In this document: piece after piece, positions 1-11,966 of the stretch | Layout: every line of letters starts with the position of its first letter | How positions within the stretch are numbered: position 1 is the first letter of the stretch | From: Girardinichthys multiradiatus | Lineage: Eukaryota > Chordata > Actinopteri > Cyprinodontiformes > Goodeidae | Length of the DNA: 64,000 nt | NCBI RefSeq assembly: GCF_021462225.1 | Contig: NC_061805.1 | Span: 50,891,360-50,955,359, forward strand | Direction of reading: 5' to 3' | Translations under genes and position numbers: made by a program | Notes under the pieces: generated by a model | The model's input: only the letters and a program-made list of their open reading frames with translations | The model's database searches: none | Told to the model about the DNA's origin: nothing

Positions 1-3000
1 GTACCGTCCACCAGGCCCTTACTCTCAGTTTTTAGATCAGTTTTCAGACCTTTTATCTGATTTAGTGTTAAATACAGATAAAGTTATTATAGTGGGGGAT
101 TTTAACATTCATGTAGACGCTGAAAGTGATAGCCTAAATATAGCGTTTAATGCTATCTTAGACTCAATTGGCTTTGCTCAAAACATTAACAAACCTACCC
201 ACCTTTGTCTTCATTCTCTGGACCTTGTGCTGACATATGGCATTGAGTGTAAAGACATAACAATATTTTCTCATAACCCTGTCCTGTCTGACCATTCCTT
301 AATAACCTTTGAGTTTAATTTAACCGAGTACTCCACACCTGAAAGAAAATGTAATTATAGTAGATCATTATCAGGCGATGCTGTAACAACCTTTAAAGAA
401 TCTGTTCCACTTTTAATTTCATCATTATCACTGAAAAACACAGTGGAGGGCAATAATTCTTTTTCTGCCCCTTCACAAATTGATTCTTTTGTTCATAGTG
501 TTTCTTCATCATTGGGTGATGCATTAGACAATGCAGCCCCCTTGAAAAATAAGGTAATTATTCATAGGAGGCTAGCTCCTTGGTTTAATTCAGAGCTGCA
601 TACTCTAAAGCACAATGTTAGAAAATTGGAGAGAAATTGGCGCTCTACACACCTAGAGGATTCCTACTTAATCTGGAAAAATAGCCTATTGTTGTATAAA
701 AAGATACTTCGCCAAGCCAGAACAGCTTATTTCTCATCATTAATAGAAGAGAACAAGAATAATCCTAGGTTTCTCTTTAGTACAGTTGCTAAACTTACAC
801 AGAGTCATAGCCCTGTTGAGCCATCCATTCCCTTAGCTCTTAGCAGTCATGACTTTATGGGATTCTTCTTAAATAAAATTGATTCTATTAAAAATAAAAT
901 CTTTGACATACTCCTGAAGATGATTACTTCATCCTCAGCAAGTGAGACAACATTGGAAATAACTGCAGAACCTGATTTGTGTTTGGACTGTTTTGATCCT
1001 GTGGAGCTTCCTGAGTTATCAGAAATATTAGCTTCATCTAAACCTTCAACTTGTATGTTAGACCCAATCCCAACCAAATTATTTAAGGAAGTGTTCCCTC
1101 TGATTACCAGCCCCATTTTAGATATGATTAATCTATCTTTAGTAAATGGATCAGAACCACAGGCTTTTAAGGTAGCTGTAATTAAACCTTTACTTAAGAA
1201 ACCTTCACTTGATCAAGATGACTTGAAAAATTACAGACCTATATCCAATCTTCCATTCTTTTCTAAAATTCTTGAGAAAATAGTTGCTAATCAAATGTGT
1301 GAACATTTATGCAGCAATGACCTGTTTGAAGAGTTTCAGTCAGGTTTCAGAGCTCATCATAGCACTGAAACAGCTCTGCTGAAAGTCACTAATGATATTC
1401 TTATGGCCTCAGATAATGGACTTGTGTCTGTTCTGGTTCTGTTAGATCTCAGTGCTGCATTTGATCCAGTCGATCATAATATTCTCTTAAAAAGGCTGGA
1501 ATATGCTGTAGGGATCAGGGGAACAGCGCTAGGCTGGTTTAAATCTTATCTGTCTGACAGATTCCAGTTTGTTCATGTAAATGATAAATCATCTTTAAAC
1601 TCCAGGGTTAATTGTGGAGTACCACAGGGTTCAGTACTTGGGCCAATTCTCTTTACTATATATATGCTTCCAATAGGTCAAATTATCAGGCAGCATAGGA
1701 TACATTTTCACTGTTACGCTGATGATACTCAGCTTTACTTATCCATAAATCCTGATGAGCCCAACCAGTTAGATAGACTACAAGCATGTCTTGAAGATAT
1801 AAAAACTTGGATGACTTTAAATTTTTTGCTTCTAAATTCTGACAAGACAGAAGTTGTCGTCTTTGGACCGGAGTCTTTAAAAAAGAAACTGCTTAGTCAA
1901 TCACTTAACCTGGATGGCATTAAATTGACCTCCGGTAATAAAGTAAAAAACTTTGGTGTTATTTTTGACCAGGACATGTCATTTAAATCCCATATTAAAC
2001 AGGTTTCTAGGGTTTCCTTCTTTCATCTCCGGAACATTGCCAAAATTAGAAATATCCTGTCCAGGAGTTACGCTGAAAAATAGTCCATGCATTTGTTACT
2101 TCAAGGCTGGACTATTGTAATTCTTTACTATCAGGATGTTCACAAAATGTAGTTAAAAGCCTTCAGCTGATTCAAAATGCTGCAGCAAGAGTTCTGATGA
2201 AAATTAAAAAGAGAGATCATATTTCTCCTATTTTAGCTTCCCTTCATTGAATTATTCCCTTCAAAATTCTCCTCCTCACATATAAAGCCCTTAATGATCT
2301 AGCTCCATCATACATCAGAGATCTGATTGGTCCATATGTTCCTAACAGAGTACTTCGTTGTCACACTGCAGGTTTACTGGTGGTTCCTAGAGTCTCTAGA
2401 AGTAGAATGGGAGGCAGATCCTTTAGTTATCAGGCTCCTCTCCTGTGGAACCAGCTCCCAGTTTTAGTCCGTGAGGCAGACACCCTGTCTACTTTTAGGG
2501 TTGGCTTAAAACTTTCCTTTTTGATAAAGCTTATAGTTAGAGTGGCTTAGGTTATCCTGAGCTATCTCTGTAGTTATGCTGCTATAGGCTTAGGCTGCTG
2601 GAGGACATAATGACCACTTTCACCCTCTTCGCTACATTCTCACACTACTCTCCAATTTTGCATTATTTGCTGTTATTTCAGCTTTTAACTTTGTTCTCTC
2701 TTTTCTCTTCCTAGAAGCTACACCTGGCCTGGCTCTGTGTCTACCTGTGACACCTTTCTGGAGGGGGGCATCGTCGGAGCTTCTGCTGGCAACAACTTAA
2801 TGCTCACCTTCTACAGATGATCCACATGACCCTGTCTTTCAGTGTTTAACCCTTTCTCTCTCCTAGACATGGCTACTGACTGAGCTTCTACTGTGACTAA
2901 CTCTATGTGCTCTCTTTCAGACTCTAACCTTGAAAACTGGCTCAGAGTTTATTTGTTCTTTCTTTCTAGATGAAACGACTAAAGGAGCTACTTCCATTAA

Positions 3001-3378
3001 CATTTACTTTTCTTTCCCATAGAAAGTACCCCTGGATCAGTGCTTCTTTGTTCTCTTTGTGTCTCTGCTCTGTTCTCTCAAACCCCTTGTCGGTCGTGGC
3101 AGATGGCCGCTCACACTGAGCCTGGTTCTGGTTCTGCTGGAGGTTTCTTCCTGTTAAAAGGGAGTTTTTCCTCTCCACTGTCGCTACATGCATGCTCAGT
3201 ATGAGGGATTGCTGCAAAGTCAATGCCAGTGACTGTCCACTGTCTCTACATGCTCATCCAGGAGGAGTGAATGCTGCAAGTCACTGACTGGATGCAATCT
3301 GTTGGGTTTCCTTAGATAGAAAAACTTTTTATCCAATTTGATTAAATAGCTGAATCTGACTGCACTGTTCAATGATTA
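1..3378 (+). mobile_element. CR1/L2/Rex1-like LINE, 5' part outside window, decayed
   Basis: The LINE copy enters from the left edge and runs through ORF2 and its 3' UTR. It matches a second copy at 15832-18186 almost base for base over the shared part. Relative to that copy it has lost one C near 2082, giving a premature stop, and carries a deletion near 2250. The 3' UTR keeps the family's T-rich tracts but ends early near 3378, before the GAATT-type tail seen in the other copy. The clade assignment rests on RT motif style and the 3' tail and is moderately sure. Confidence 0.88.
65..2083 (+). pseudogene. LINE ORF2 (endonuclease end + reverse transcriptase), truncated
   Basis: The 672-codon open frame covers the C-terminal part of an APE-type endonuclease (GDFNIH near the start and SDHS around residue 76) followed by a reverse transcriptase. 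RT landmarks are FRAHHSTETALL, the DLSAAFD box (catalytic Asp), GVPQGSVLGP and the YADD active site. In life this protein nicks target DNA and reverse-transcribes the LINE RNA. The true start lies left of the window. The frame ends at 2083 through a one-base deletion; the copy at 15.8 kb continues for about 160 more residues past this point, so this copy cannot make full-length ORF2. Confidence 0.88.
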
Positions 3379-3587
3379 GTATTAGTATTAGTATTTTATT
3401 TGAGGTGGATTCATATCCTCGGATTTGATGGAGCAGAAGCTCTTTAGCTCAGCGCACAAACAAAAGAACCCTTCTGTTTCACTTTCTAAGATCCTTTGTT
3501 AGAAACATCTGCAGATGGTCTCTGTTTGTTTGGGGACAGAAAAGACAAAAACAGTCCAACCTTGAGACAAGAATCAAATATGTGAAT

Positions 3588-4217
3588 TCAGCCTGACCTT
3601 TTGACCTGCAGCTTCCCTTTGTTGCGGATAAAGCGGATGCTGTAGACCCTCTGCATGGCGGCCGGCAGGTAGGAGAGCACGTCCGAGTCTGTGGCCAGTT
3701 TGGGAAGGCCGAGGGGAGGCAGTGGAGTCAGGCCGCGGCACAGCGGGCACTGGATGGCGCTGGGCTCACATGACTTGACGTTCATGCGTGCCAGGCACTC
3801 CAGGCAGAAGGTGTGTTTGCAGTTCAGCATCTTGGGGCAACGGAAGATGTTGTTGAACTGGCTAAAGCAGATGGCGCACTCCAGATCTGGAGAGTTTTCA
3901 TCGAAGCACTCGGTCTGGGGAGGAGATGACTGGAGGTCCGGGGATGGGATGGAGACCTGATGGGAGTGGAGGGCAGTGGGAGGAGGGTAGGGGTTATCTA
4001 TGGTTGATGATGCTGTGGGACTGAAAGCTGGGAGTGGCAACGTGGAGCTGGATGTTCGGACATGATCATCTGATGGGAAATGAACGACTGGAGAAGGTGG
4101 CAGAGAGCTGTGGTTGGTCTGGATAAATGGAGGCTTAGGTGGATCAAAGGAATAAGTAAGATTGGAGGCTGAATACGGAGTGCTTGAAAATCCAGAAGCA
4201 TCTCCATAGGGATTCAT
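3588..4217 (-). CDS. RING-finger (C3HC4) protein, RNF183/RNF223-like E3 ligase
   Basis: The 209-aa single-exon reading frame is probably a host gene. Residues 1-108 are a Pro/Ser-rich, low-complexity N-terminus. Residues 114-160 form a textbook C3HC4 RING: C114, C117, C133, H135, C138, C141, C157 and C160, with the CKHTFCLEC core seen in the RNF183/RNF223/RNF225 group. RING proteins of this type recruit E2 enzymes for ubiquitin transfer. Those relatives usually carry a C-terminal membrane segment, but none is visible here; the protein ends about 49 residues after the RING in a basic tail. A good splice acceptor (CTTGACCAG) lies two bases upstream of the ATG on the minus strand, so a 5' UTR exon should lie to the right. 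The exact paralogue is uncertain. Confidence 0.82.
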   Translation of the reverse strand: MNPYGDASGFSSTPYSASNLTYSFDPPKPPFIQTNHSSLPPSPVVHFPSDDHVRTSSSTLPLPAFSPTASSTIDNPYPPPTALHSHQVSIPSPDLQSSPPQTECFDENSPDLECAICFSQFNNIFRCPKMLNCKHTFCLECLARMNVKSCEPSAIQCPLCRGLTPLPPLGLPKLATDSDVLSYLPAAMQRVYSIRFIRNKGKLQVKRSG

Positions 4218-4219
4218 AA

Positions 4220-4695
4220 CTGGTCAAGAGAAGAAATTAGAGATCCAGGGAAGAAAACGGGTGGATGGACGAGGAACTTTAGGCTTCGGCAGCAGGCAGG
4301 GACAGGAAGCATCAGTGGTTTGTTAACAGAAGTCTTCACACCATGATGGTTTCTTTAAAACTGGATGGAAGAAGAATAAAGATACAACAGTAAATATTTC
4401 TCACTGTAATGATGAGAATTATATGAGCCCAACCGTCAGAACCTACATACGTTCCCACGCAGTCCTGACCTGATGTTTACACACCACTCCTGGTTAGAGG
4501 GAAAGCCACGATTATTAAAAATGTTTTTCTTTTATTAATGTTTTTCAGTAAAGCATGGAGGAAACCATGGAGTTTACTGGGTTCTACCAGCCGAACCGGA
4601 TCTGCTACAGGAACCTTTCAGTCATCACTGTCCATCTTTTCAGCATCATCTGTCCTGCTTTACCTTCAGGATCAAACCTGAGATGTTGTCATATA
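4220..4695 (-). other. presumed 5' UTR intron of the RING gene
   Basis: No coding frame is seen. The left edge is the acceptor of the RING exon at 4220-4221. A possible matching donor (CTGGAG followed by GTAGGAG on the minus strand) lies near 9218, beyond two Tc1-type elements, but nothing ties the two together except splice-site quality. Confidence 0.3.
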
Positions 4696-6611
4696 TAGGT
4701 CCTTCTCAAAATATTAGCATATTGTGATAAAGTTCATTATTTTCCATAATGTCATGATGAAAATTTAATATTCATATATTTTAGATTCATTGCACACTAA
4801 CTGAAATATTTCAGGTCTTTTATTGTCTTAATACGGATGATTTTGGCATACAGCTCATGAAAACCCAAAATCCCTATCTCACAAAATTAGCATATCATTA
4901 AAAGGGTCTCTAAACGAGCTATGAACCTAATCATCTGAATCAATGAGTTAACTCTAAACACCTGCAAAAGATTCCTGAGGCCTTTAAAACTCCCAGCCTG
5001 GTTCATCACTCAAAACCCCAATCATGGGTAAGACTGCCGACCTGACTGCTGTCCAGAAGGCCACTATTGACACCCTCAAGCAAGAGGGTAAGACACAGAA
5101 AGACATTTCTGAACGAATAGGCTGTTCCCAGAGTGCTGTATCAAGGCACCTCAGTGGGAAGTCTGAGGGAAGGAAAAAGTGTGGCAGAAAACGCTGCACA
5201 ACGAGAAGAGGTGACCGGACCCTGAGGAAGATTGTGGAGAAGGGCCGATTCCAGACCTTGGGGGACCTGCGGAAGCAGTGGACTGAGTCTGGAGTAGAAA
5301 CATCCAGAGCCACCGTGCACAGGCGTGTGCAAGAAATGGGCTACAGGTGCCGCATTCCCCAGGTCAAGCCACTTTTGAACCAGAAACAGCGGCAGAAGCG
5401 CCTGACCTGGGCTACAGAGAAGCAGCACTGGACTGTTGCTCAGTGGTCCAAAGTACTTTTTTTGGATGAAAGCAAATTCTGCATGTCATTCGGAAATCAA
5501 GGTGCCAGAGTCTGGAGGAAGACTGGGGAGAAGGAAATGCCAAAATGCCAGAAGTCCAGTGTCAAGTACCCACAGTCAGTGATGGTCTGGGGTGCTGTGT
5601 CAGCTGCTGGTGTTGGTCCACTGTGTTTTATCAAGGGCAGGGTCAATGCAGCTAGATATCAGGAGATTTTGGAGCACTTCATGCTTCCATCTGCTGAAAA
5701 GCTTTATGGAGATGAAGATTTCATTTTTCAGCATGACCTGGCACCTGCTCACAGTGCCAAAACCACTGGTAAATGGTTTACTGACCATGGTATCACTGTG
5801 CTCAATTGGCCTGCCAACTCTCCTGACCTGAACCCCATAGAGAATCTGTGGGATATTGTGAAGAGAACGTTGAGAAACTCAAGACCCAACACTCTGGATG
5901 AGCTAAAGGCCGCTATTGAAGCATCCTGGGCCTCCATAAGACCTCAGCAGTGCCACAGGCTGATTGCCTCCATGCCACGCCGCATTGAAGCAGTCATTTC
6001 TGCAAAAGGATTCCCGACCAAGTATTGAGTGCATAACTGTACATGATTATTTGAAGGTTGACGTTTTTTGTATTAAAAACACTTTTCTTTTATTGGTCGG
6101 ATGAAATATGCTAATTTTGTGAGATATGAATTTTGGGTTTTCATGAGCTGTATGCCAAAATCATCCGTATTAAGACAATAAAAGACCTATTCGTTCAGAA
6201 ATGTCTTTCTGTGTCTTACCCTCTTGCTTGAGGGTGTCAATAGTGGCCTTCTGGACAGCAGTCAGGTCGGCAGTCTTACCCATGATTGGGGTTTTGAGTG
6301 ATGAACCAGGCTGGGAGTTTTAAAGGCCTCAGGAATCTTTTGCAGGTGTTTAGAGTTAACTCGTTGATTCAGATGATTAGGTTCATAGCTCGTTTAGAGA
6401 CCCTTTTAATGATATGCTAATTTTGTGAGATAGGAATTTTGGGTTTTCATGAGCTGTATGCCAAAATCATCCGTATTAAGACAATAAAAGACCTGAAATA
6501 TTTCAGTTAGTGTGCAATGAATCTAAAATATATGAATGTTACATTTTCATCATTACATTATGGAAAATAATGAACTTTATCACAATATGCTAATATTTTG
6601 AGAAGGACCTG
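4696..6611 (+). mobile_element. Tc1-like DNA transposon with intact transposase and aberrant right end
   Basis: The element is bounded by TA dinucleotides (4694-4695 and 6612-6613) and by inverted ends reading (C)AGGTCCTTCTCAAAATATT. The transposase at 5024-6028 is full length. The right end is not a simple terminal repeat. The normal inner part of the right repeat runs from about 6108 to 6189 and stops abruptly. It is followed by an inverted copy of the first ~420 bp of the left end, including the transposase start codon and its first ~29 codons, filling 6190-6611. A solo left end of the same family is at 51078-51358. Confidence 0.92.
5024..6028 (+). CDS. Tc1-type DD34E transposase, apparently intact
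   Basis: The 334-aa protein cuts and pastes the element by binding its terminal repeats in the nucleus. Residues 1-110 are paired-like helix-turn-helix DNA-binding domains (QKDISERIGCSQSAVSRHL and a second HTH around 65-105) with a basic GRKR-type linker. The catalytic triad is D148 (LFLDESKF), D238 (FQHDLAPAH) and E273 (SPDLNPIENLW), with 34 residues between the last two, as in Tc1. Length is normal for the family and there are no internal stops or frameshifts. It starts at the MGKTADLT methionine, which is inside the inverted duplication found at the right end. Confidence 0.95.
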   Translation: MGKTADLTAVQKATIDTLKQEGKTQKDISERIGCSQSAVSRHLSGKSEGRKKCGRKRCTTRRGDRTLRKIVEKGRFQTLGDLRKQWTESGVETSRATVHRRVQEMGYRCRIPQVKPLLNQKQRQKRLTWATEKQHWTVAQWSKVLFLDESKFCMSFGNQGARVWRKTGEKEMPKCQKSSVKYPQSVMVWGAVSAAGVGPLCFIKGRVNAARYQEILEHFMLPSAEKLYGDEDFIFQHDLAPAHSAKTTGKWFTDHGITVLNWPANSPDLNPIENLWDIVKRTLRNSRPNTLDELKAAIEASWASIRPQQCHRLIASMPRRIEAVISAKGFPTKY

Positions 6612-6874
6612 TAAATGTTAGATGTAAAATAATTATTTTTCTAAGCAGCTCATTAAACAGACCTTTTATCTTCACTACCAGAAATCTCATCAAATGTTTC
6701 TTCTAGTTTCTGTCTGCAAATATTCAGACGGACCCAAACCAGCTCAGCCTCCAGAGGGAACGGACCCGTCTGGAGTGTCTGGTCTACATGCAGCCCAGTG
6801 GTATGTTAGTGCTCATAAGTTTACATACCCTGGCAGAAACCCAACACTATTGTCACAGGTGTTGGGTTTGCTTG

Positions 6875-7966
6875 TAGAACTCCAGTTCTAGTTAAGTTGG
6901 GATGTTGTGTCAAACCTACATAAAAATAGAATACAGTGATCCTAAATCCATAACAAGAATGATATATTTAATGCTCAAACTGAACAACTTTGTTTTTTTT
7001 GCAAATATTCACTCATTTTGAGTTTGATGATTGCAACACGTTCCATCAAAACTGGACAGGGTCAAGTTCACCACCATGTTTCATCAACTTTCCTTCTAAC
7101 AGCAATCAGCGTTTGGGAACTGAGGGAAACTAATTGTTGAAGCTTTCTAGGGGGAATTCTTTCCCAATCTTGCTTGATAAACAACTTCAGTTGTTCAACA
7201 GTCTGGGGTCTCCATTGTCATATTCTGATCTTCATGCTCCACACATTTTCAATGGGAGACAGGTCTGGACTGCTGGAGGGCCAGTCTAGTACCAGAACTC
7301 TCTTACTACGAAGCCATGCTGTTGGAACATGAGCAGAATATGGCTGGGCATCATCTTACTGAAATAAGCAGGACTTTCCCAAAGAAGATGTTGCTTGGAT
7401 GGCAGCAGATGTTGCTCCAGAACCTGGACGTAGCCTTCAGCATTAATGGTGCCTTCACAGATGTGCCAGTTACCCATGATGCCATGCACACAAAAACACC
7501 CCCATCTCATCACAGAAGCTGGCTTTAGAACGTTGTGCTGATAACAATCCGGATAGTCCTCCCTCCTCCTCTTTGGCCCCGAGGACACAACGTCCATGAT
7601 TTCCAAAAACTATTTGAAATGTGGACTCGTCAGACCACAGCACAACTTTTCACTTTGTGACAGTTTCAGGCGGCATTTCTGGGTGACCTGTTTCCAGTAA
7701 ACCTGTTCACCTGCGGTATGATACTAACTCTTTTTAGAGTAGAACATTCCTCAACGTTCCCAGTCGTTTGTTTCCCCTGTCCCAGCTTTGTTGGAACCTG
7801 TTGCAAGCATCAAATTCAAAATTAGTGAATATTTGCACAAAAAAAAACACGTTTTTTCAGTTTAAACATTAAATATCTTATGTTTGTAGTGGATTCAGTT
7901 GCATAAAGGTTAAACAGGATTTGCAGATTAACACAACGTCCCATCTTCACTGGAATTGGGGCTGTA
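6875..7966 (-). mobile_element. decayed Tc1/mariner element, internally deleted
   Basis: Imperfect inverted ends face each other. The left end (AGAACTCCAGTTCTAG, then GGGATGTTGTGT) matches the reverse complement of the right end (ACAGCCCCAATTCCAG, then GGGACGTTGTGT), and similarity continues for about 150 bp inward. Inside, minus-strand frame 7286-7606 still reads as a central transposase piece (VMRWGCF, GTINAEGYVQVLEQHLLPS). The first catalytic region is not found, so about half the usual length is missing. It is non-functional. Confidence 0.75.
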
Positions 7967-10686
7967 AGACACCAGTGGGTTTGTGGGCTCCCAACAGAAC
8001 CCAGCATGTTTCATCCAGGAAGCCATTAGGAAGGTGAAAGGATGAAGTTGCAGGCAGTTTGTGCAGCATCTGGGTGGTGGAGTTGTTTCAGGCTGGAGGA
8101 GGATGAGGGTAACCCTGCATCATGGTGCAGGGTGACAACATTTTCATGAGCTTTTTATGTACCACTTGGTTCTAGCATCAGACCACTGGCATCTATGGAC
8201 CCCACATATGTAGCAGTTGCACAATACACCCGAATACCTGCAAACCCACATCAGGACACCTGAATCAATCTGCAAATGCTGATGATGCTGTCTAATATGA
8301 GGCATCTTCTTCATCTGGTGACCTTCACTCACCGGTACTGTCTGTCAGATGCTCCAGTACCTGCCTGATTACAGTACTGCTCAAATCAGGGGTTACAAAC
8401 AATATCTTTCTGGGGCTTAACTTGACTCTGCATTAGTAGGAGTTAAATATTGTGCATCCCTGAATATCCTGCAAGATGTTAACTAATAAAGCCTCTGTAG
8501 ACCAACATTGGAGTCCAAATCAAGCATGACCCAGATTCCTCCTCCATCTTCACCTCATAATAAGGTCCAAACTCTAGAAGGTAGCATTTATTTTCAGCCC
8601 AACACCGTACCAAATATTTCTGCCTCCTCACATCTCACAGGCACAGGAATGTGGAGTCCAGCATGCACTTTTTAAAGCTTGGAGCTCTTGGACCCATCAT
8701 CGGGGATGTCGAGCAGAACTCCCACATCCCAAACAAACCTTTCAACATGTCAACAGGTCCATTTCCTCAGCTTGGGCCCAATAAACACCAAACTAGCTAC
8801 ACTTTGTAACCTGACCTTCTAACATGGTGGAAACTAATATAAAATATCTCCTGACAGACTCAGGCTGAAAGGAAACGAGCAAATAAAAGTTTACAGGTTG
8901 GAGGTTGGATCAGATCGGATCCGTGGACCTGTGAAAAAAACAAGATCAGTTCTGAAAACCTCAGCAGTTTCAGTAGAGTTCACAACCATCACGGCCCAGC
9001 TGCAACTGTTGGGAAGAAGAATGAAAAACAGGACATGATTTTTATCACCCAGCTCAGCTATTGCTGTTATGAAAAGTCAGAATGTCAGCTGTAAAAAGGC
9101 TCTAATCTTAAAGTTTTTCAGACTTTCCTTTAAAAACAACACGGATTACATAATAAAATCAAAAAGGTCCTAAAATATTAATCTAAAATGTCTTCTCTAA
9201 ACGGCAGAGAGCTCCTACCTCCAGCCTGGTAGGAAGCTGTGGTCCTTTCTGACACATCAGCTCTCTGTAACCGAGCTGCTGCACATTTCCATTGGTTTGC
9301 ATACGTTTCCGTAAAACTGGATTCTGTTCTGAGTCCCAGAGATCCGCTTTACTGAACACGTTCTAATCTAGCGGGGGCAGAAATTTGCATTGTCCATGTT
9401 ATTTACAGAGGGAAATCAGATGCAAACCACTCCGGCCTGCTGAATGTAGAAACACTGAGCAGGAATCACCTCGGTTCCTCTGACACAAACATCTCTGCTG
9501 AGAGAGAGCTGGCTTTGGATGAAACTCCACACATCAACATGTTTCTGACTTCAGACATTAAACTGAAAGTAAAATTATGATTAATTAGTTTATCAAACTG
9601 CTAAAAAGTTGGTCATTTTGGCTCATGGCTGTTGCCCCTAAATTAAATATCTAAACCAAACATTAATTATCAAAGAAGAATGTAAAACCTTTGAGAAAAT
9701 ACAGTAGAAATATGTATAAATGCATCAGAAAAGGATAAGGAGGGATGGAAGTTTTAAAACTCACGTCACATGTAGCATCAACCTATAACCTTCAACAATG
9801 AAATTTAACTTCAGTTGATCAATTAATACAAAAATATGTTCCTAAACTTAAGGTTGTTTTAAAATAAGCACATATTAAACACCTTCAGGCTGAGACGTGT
9901 GTGGTCTTTAGTTTGGAAGGTCCTTCAAGCAGAAAATGAAACCCGACATTGATTTGTGTGAACTGGGCATGCGCTGAACTCCGCAACAGAGTTGATTGTC
10001 TGCTTAAAAAATAGGTTTTATCTTTGTTTATATGCTTTAAAAGTGTTTAAAAAAAAAAACCAACCTCAAACATCATCTAGAAGCTCCAGATTTCCACAGT
10101 TCTGTTGTTTTTCTGTTTAGCTTCAAGCATCTGATGCCAGCTCTCCTAAATGAAAGCTGCGCACTGAAGCTCAGTAACTTAAAGTCCAGGTTTATTTGGT
10201 CCAATTTGACCTCTTCTGAAACTTTTTGAAAACGATTCTGTGGACGTGCTAATTTTGTTCCCTTTATTCTGACCAGTTCCAAAAACAGGCGCTAAAAACT
10301 GCGCAAAACCTGTGTACAGTTTGGATGATATCGCAACAAAGATGAATGAACTGCTCCGTGGATCCATTAACCAGGAACGTCCATGAAGTTTTCATCCGTC
10401 TGAATATCACCTGTTAAACATCTAGTCAGTTATTTTTGCTCATGCAAACCAATCAGTGATAAATCTGTACAGCCTCGGTTTGTTTTTACCGGTTCTGATC
10501 TCCTTCCTTGTACCAAACTGCAGGTTTGTTGGATCCAGATTTGATGTCCTGTCTGCTTCCAGTAAAGCTCTGCTGGTTTACAGATCAACATTAAAACTGA
10601 TGATTAAAAGCAGGAAACGGCTCCAAAGGTTCCTGCAGAGTTTGCAGACTGACGCACCTGAGGAAAGTGATGCTGATTGCTGCTGA
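7967..10686. other. no recognised gene
   Basis: The 2.7 kb contains no convincing coding region or transposon ends. It includes an AT-rich stretch (9540-9860), a short poly(A) tract near 10048 and only small unconserved frames. The sole point of note is a possible minus-strand splice donor at 9218, a candidate 5' UTR exon for the RING gene. Confidence 0.5.
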
Positions 10687-11346
10687 GGCTCAGTAATTAA
10701 CGCCAACAATCCTGTCCTGTAGATGCTGGTTAATAGTTGGTCCACATCAGAATATTTTTGATCTAAAAATTCATCATTAGGACCCAGAATCCACTGTAGC
10801 ACAGGCGGGCAGAACCGAACAGAGGTTTCTGGGGCTTTGAACAGAACTTGGTTCCAGTAAAACCAATTAATTACGAATCAGCCAGCCAGAAAAGCTCCAC
10901 TATACACTAGAAGTTTTTAAACGTTTAGATTAAACAATTTATCACTTCAGTTTATTTTTTAATAAAAATGTAAATCCATAGTCTTTATTTATTTTTTAGT
11001 ATTTAGTTAAAATAATACACCCTCCTCTTGTCCCGCACCAGGATATCAGGTTTTTAAAACAAAGATTCTGGGTTTGGAAAATATTAGCAGATTAAATTCA
11101 GATACTGGGATCTTATCAGGAAGCAGGTGAGGTGATGTTATGCACCTTCCAGGCCAGCAGAGGGCCCTATACAACCGCATGGTCCAGTTCTGCAGGAATA
11201 TGGACCAGAATGGACCAGATGCCAGAAACCTTCTGCACCACAGAACCATTTTTACTATCAGTACAGCTAAATATAACTCATTTAAAGCTACTAATGTTAT
11301 ATGACCATTTGAAAAAAGACAACTTAAAATATTTGACAAATATGTA
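10687..11346. repeat. 660-bp dispersed repeat, copy 1 (twin at 14559-15221)
   Basis: The stretch from GGCTCAGTAATTAACGCC to AATATGTACTA is repeated with only scattered substitutions at 14559-15221, inside the provirus. No terminal inverted repeats, poly(A) tail or clear target duplication are visible. A 97-codon minus-strand frame is open in both copies but does not look like protein. Confidence 0.85.
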
Positions 11347-11464
11347 CTAAATGAAATTTATTTAAAAAAAAAAAATCGATATTTTATTTCTATTTGTAAG
11401 TTTTAATTTAAAGGAAAAAAATCAAACTTTTGAGGAAGAACACATTATTCTCTTATGGGATGTT

Positions 11465-11961
11465 TGTCAGGTTTAAAACCTACAATACGTATAACAACAC
11501 AAAAACAAGAGAGAGACAAAGTATTAGTTATTTTACTCGCTTGCGAGGAGAGACGGTCAGAGTTGCTTTCAGTTACAAACTCTCCACCACTCTGAAAACA
11601 ATTCGACCGCAATCCTCTTTTTATTGTCTTCTGGGGGTCCCTAGTTTACAAAAATATTAATCTTTAAAGGATGGGAAACAACAGCTACACCGTAAACAAG
11701 TTATAAACAACTTTATCCTTTAACAACACATTTCCACAATCTCCTCCAGTCCAGGATCAGTTGCCTTTCATTAGCCTCTCTTTATGACCTCCTCAACTGG
11801 ACTGCTTCCTTTCCTGCAAGCTCAGCTCCATTTATGATCTTTGCCTGCAGACAACTCATCAGATCATTTACTCACACACATCTTGAATGATTATAAGATC
11901 AAATAACCAAGTTAAAGAATAAGAACAATATAAGACAAATCTTTATTCAATTGTTCCAACA
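11465..11961 (-). mobile_element. solo LTR of an endogenous retrovirus or LTR retrotransposon
   Basis: The 497-bp unit reads TGTTGGAAC...CCTGACA on the minus strand, so it has TG/CA ends. It is flanked by a perfect 5-bp direct duplication ATGTT (11460-11464 and 11962-11966). On the minus strand an AATAAA (near 11620-11630) sits in the position expected for the R region. No gag, pol or primer-binding sequence adjoins it, so it is the usual product of recombination between two LTRs. The family is not identified. Confidence 0.82.
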
Positions 11962-11966
11962 ATGTT

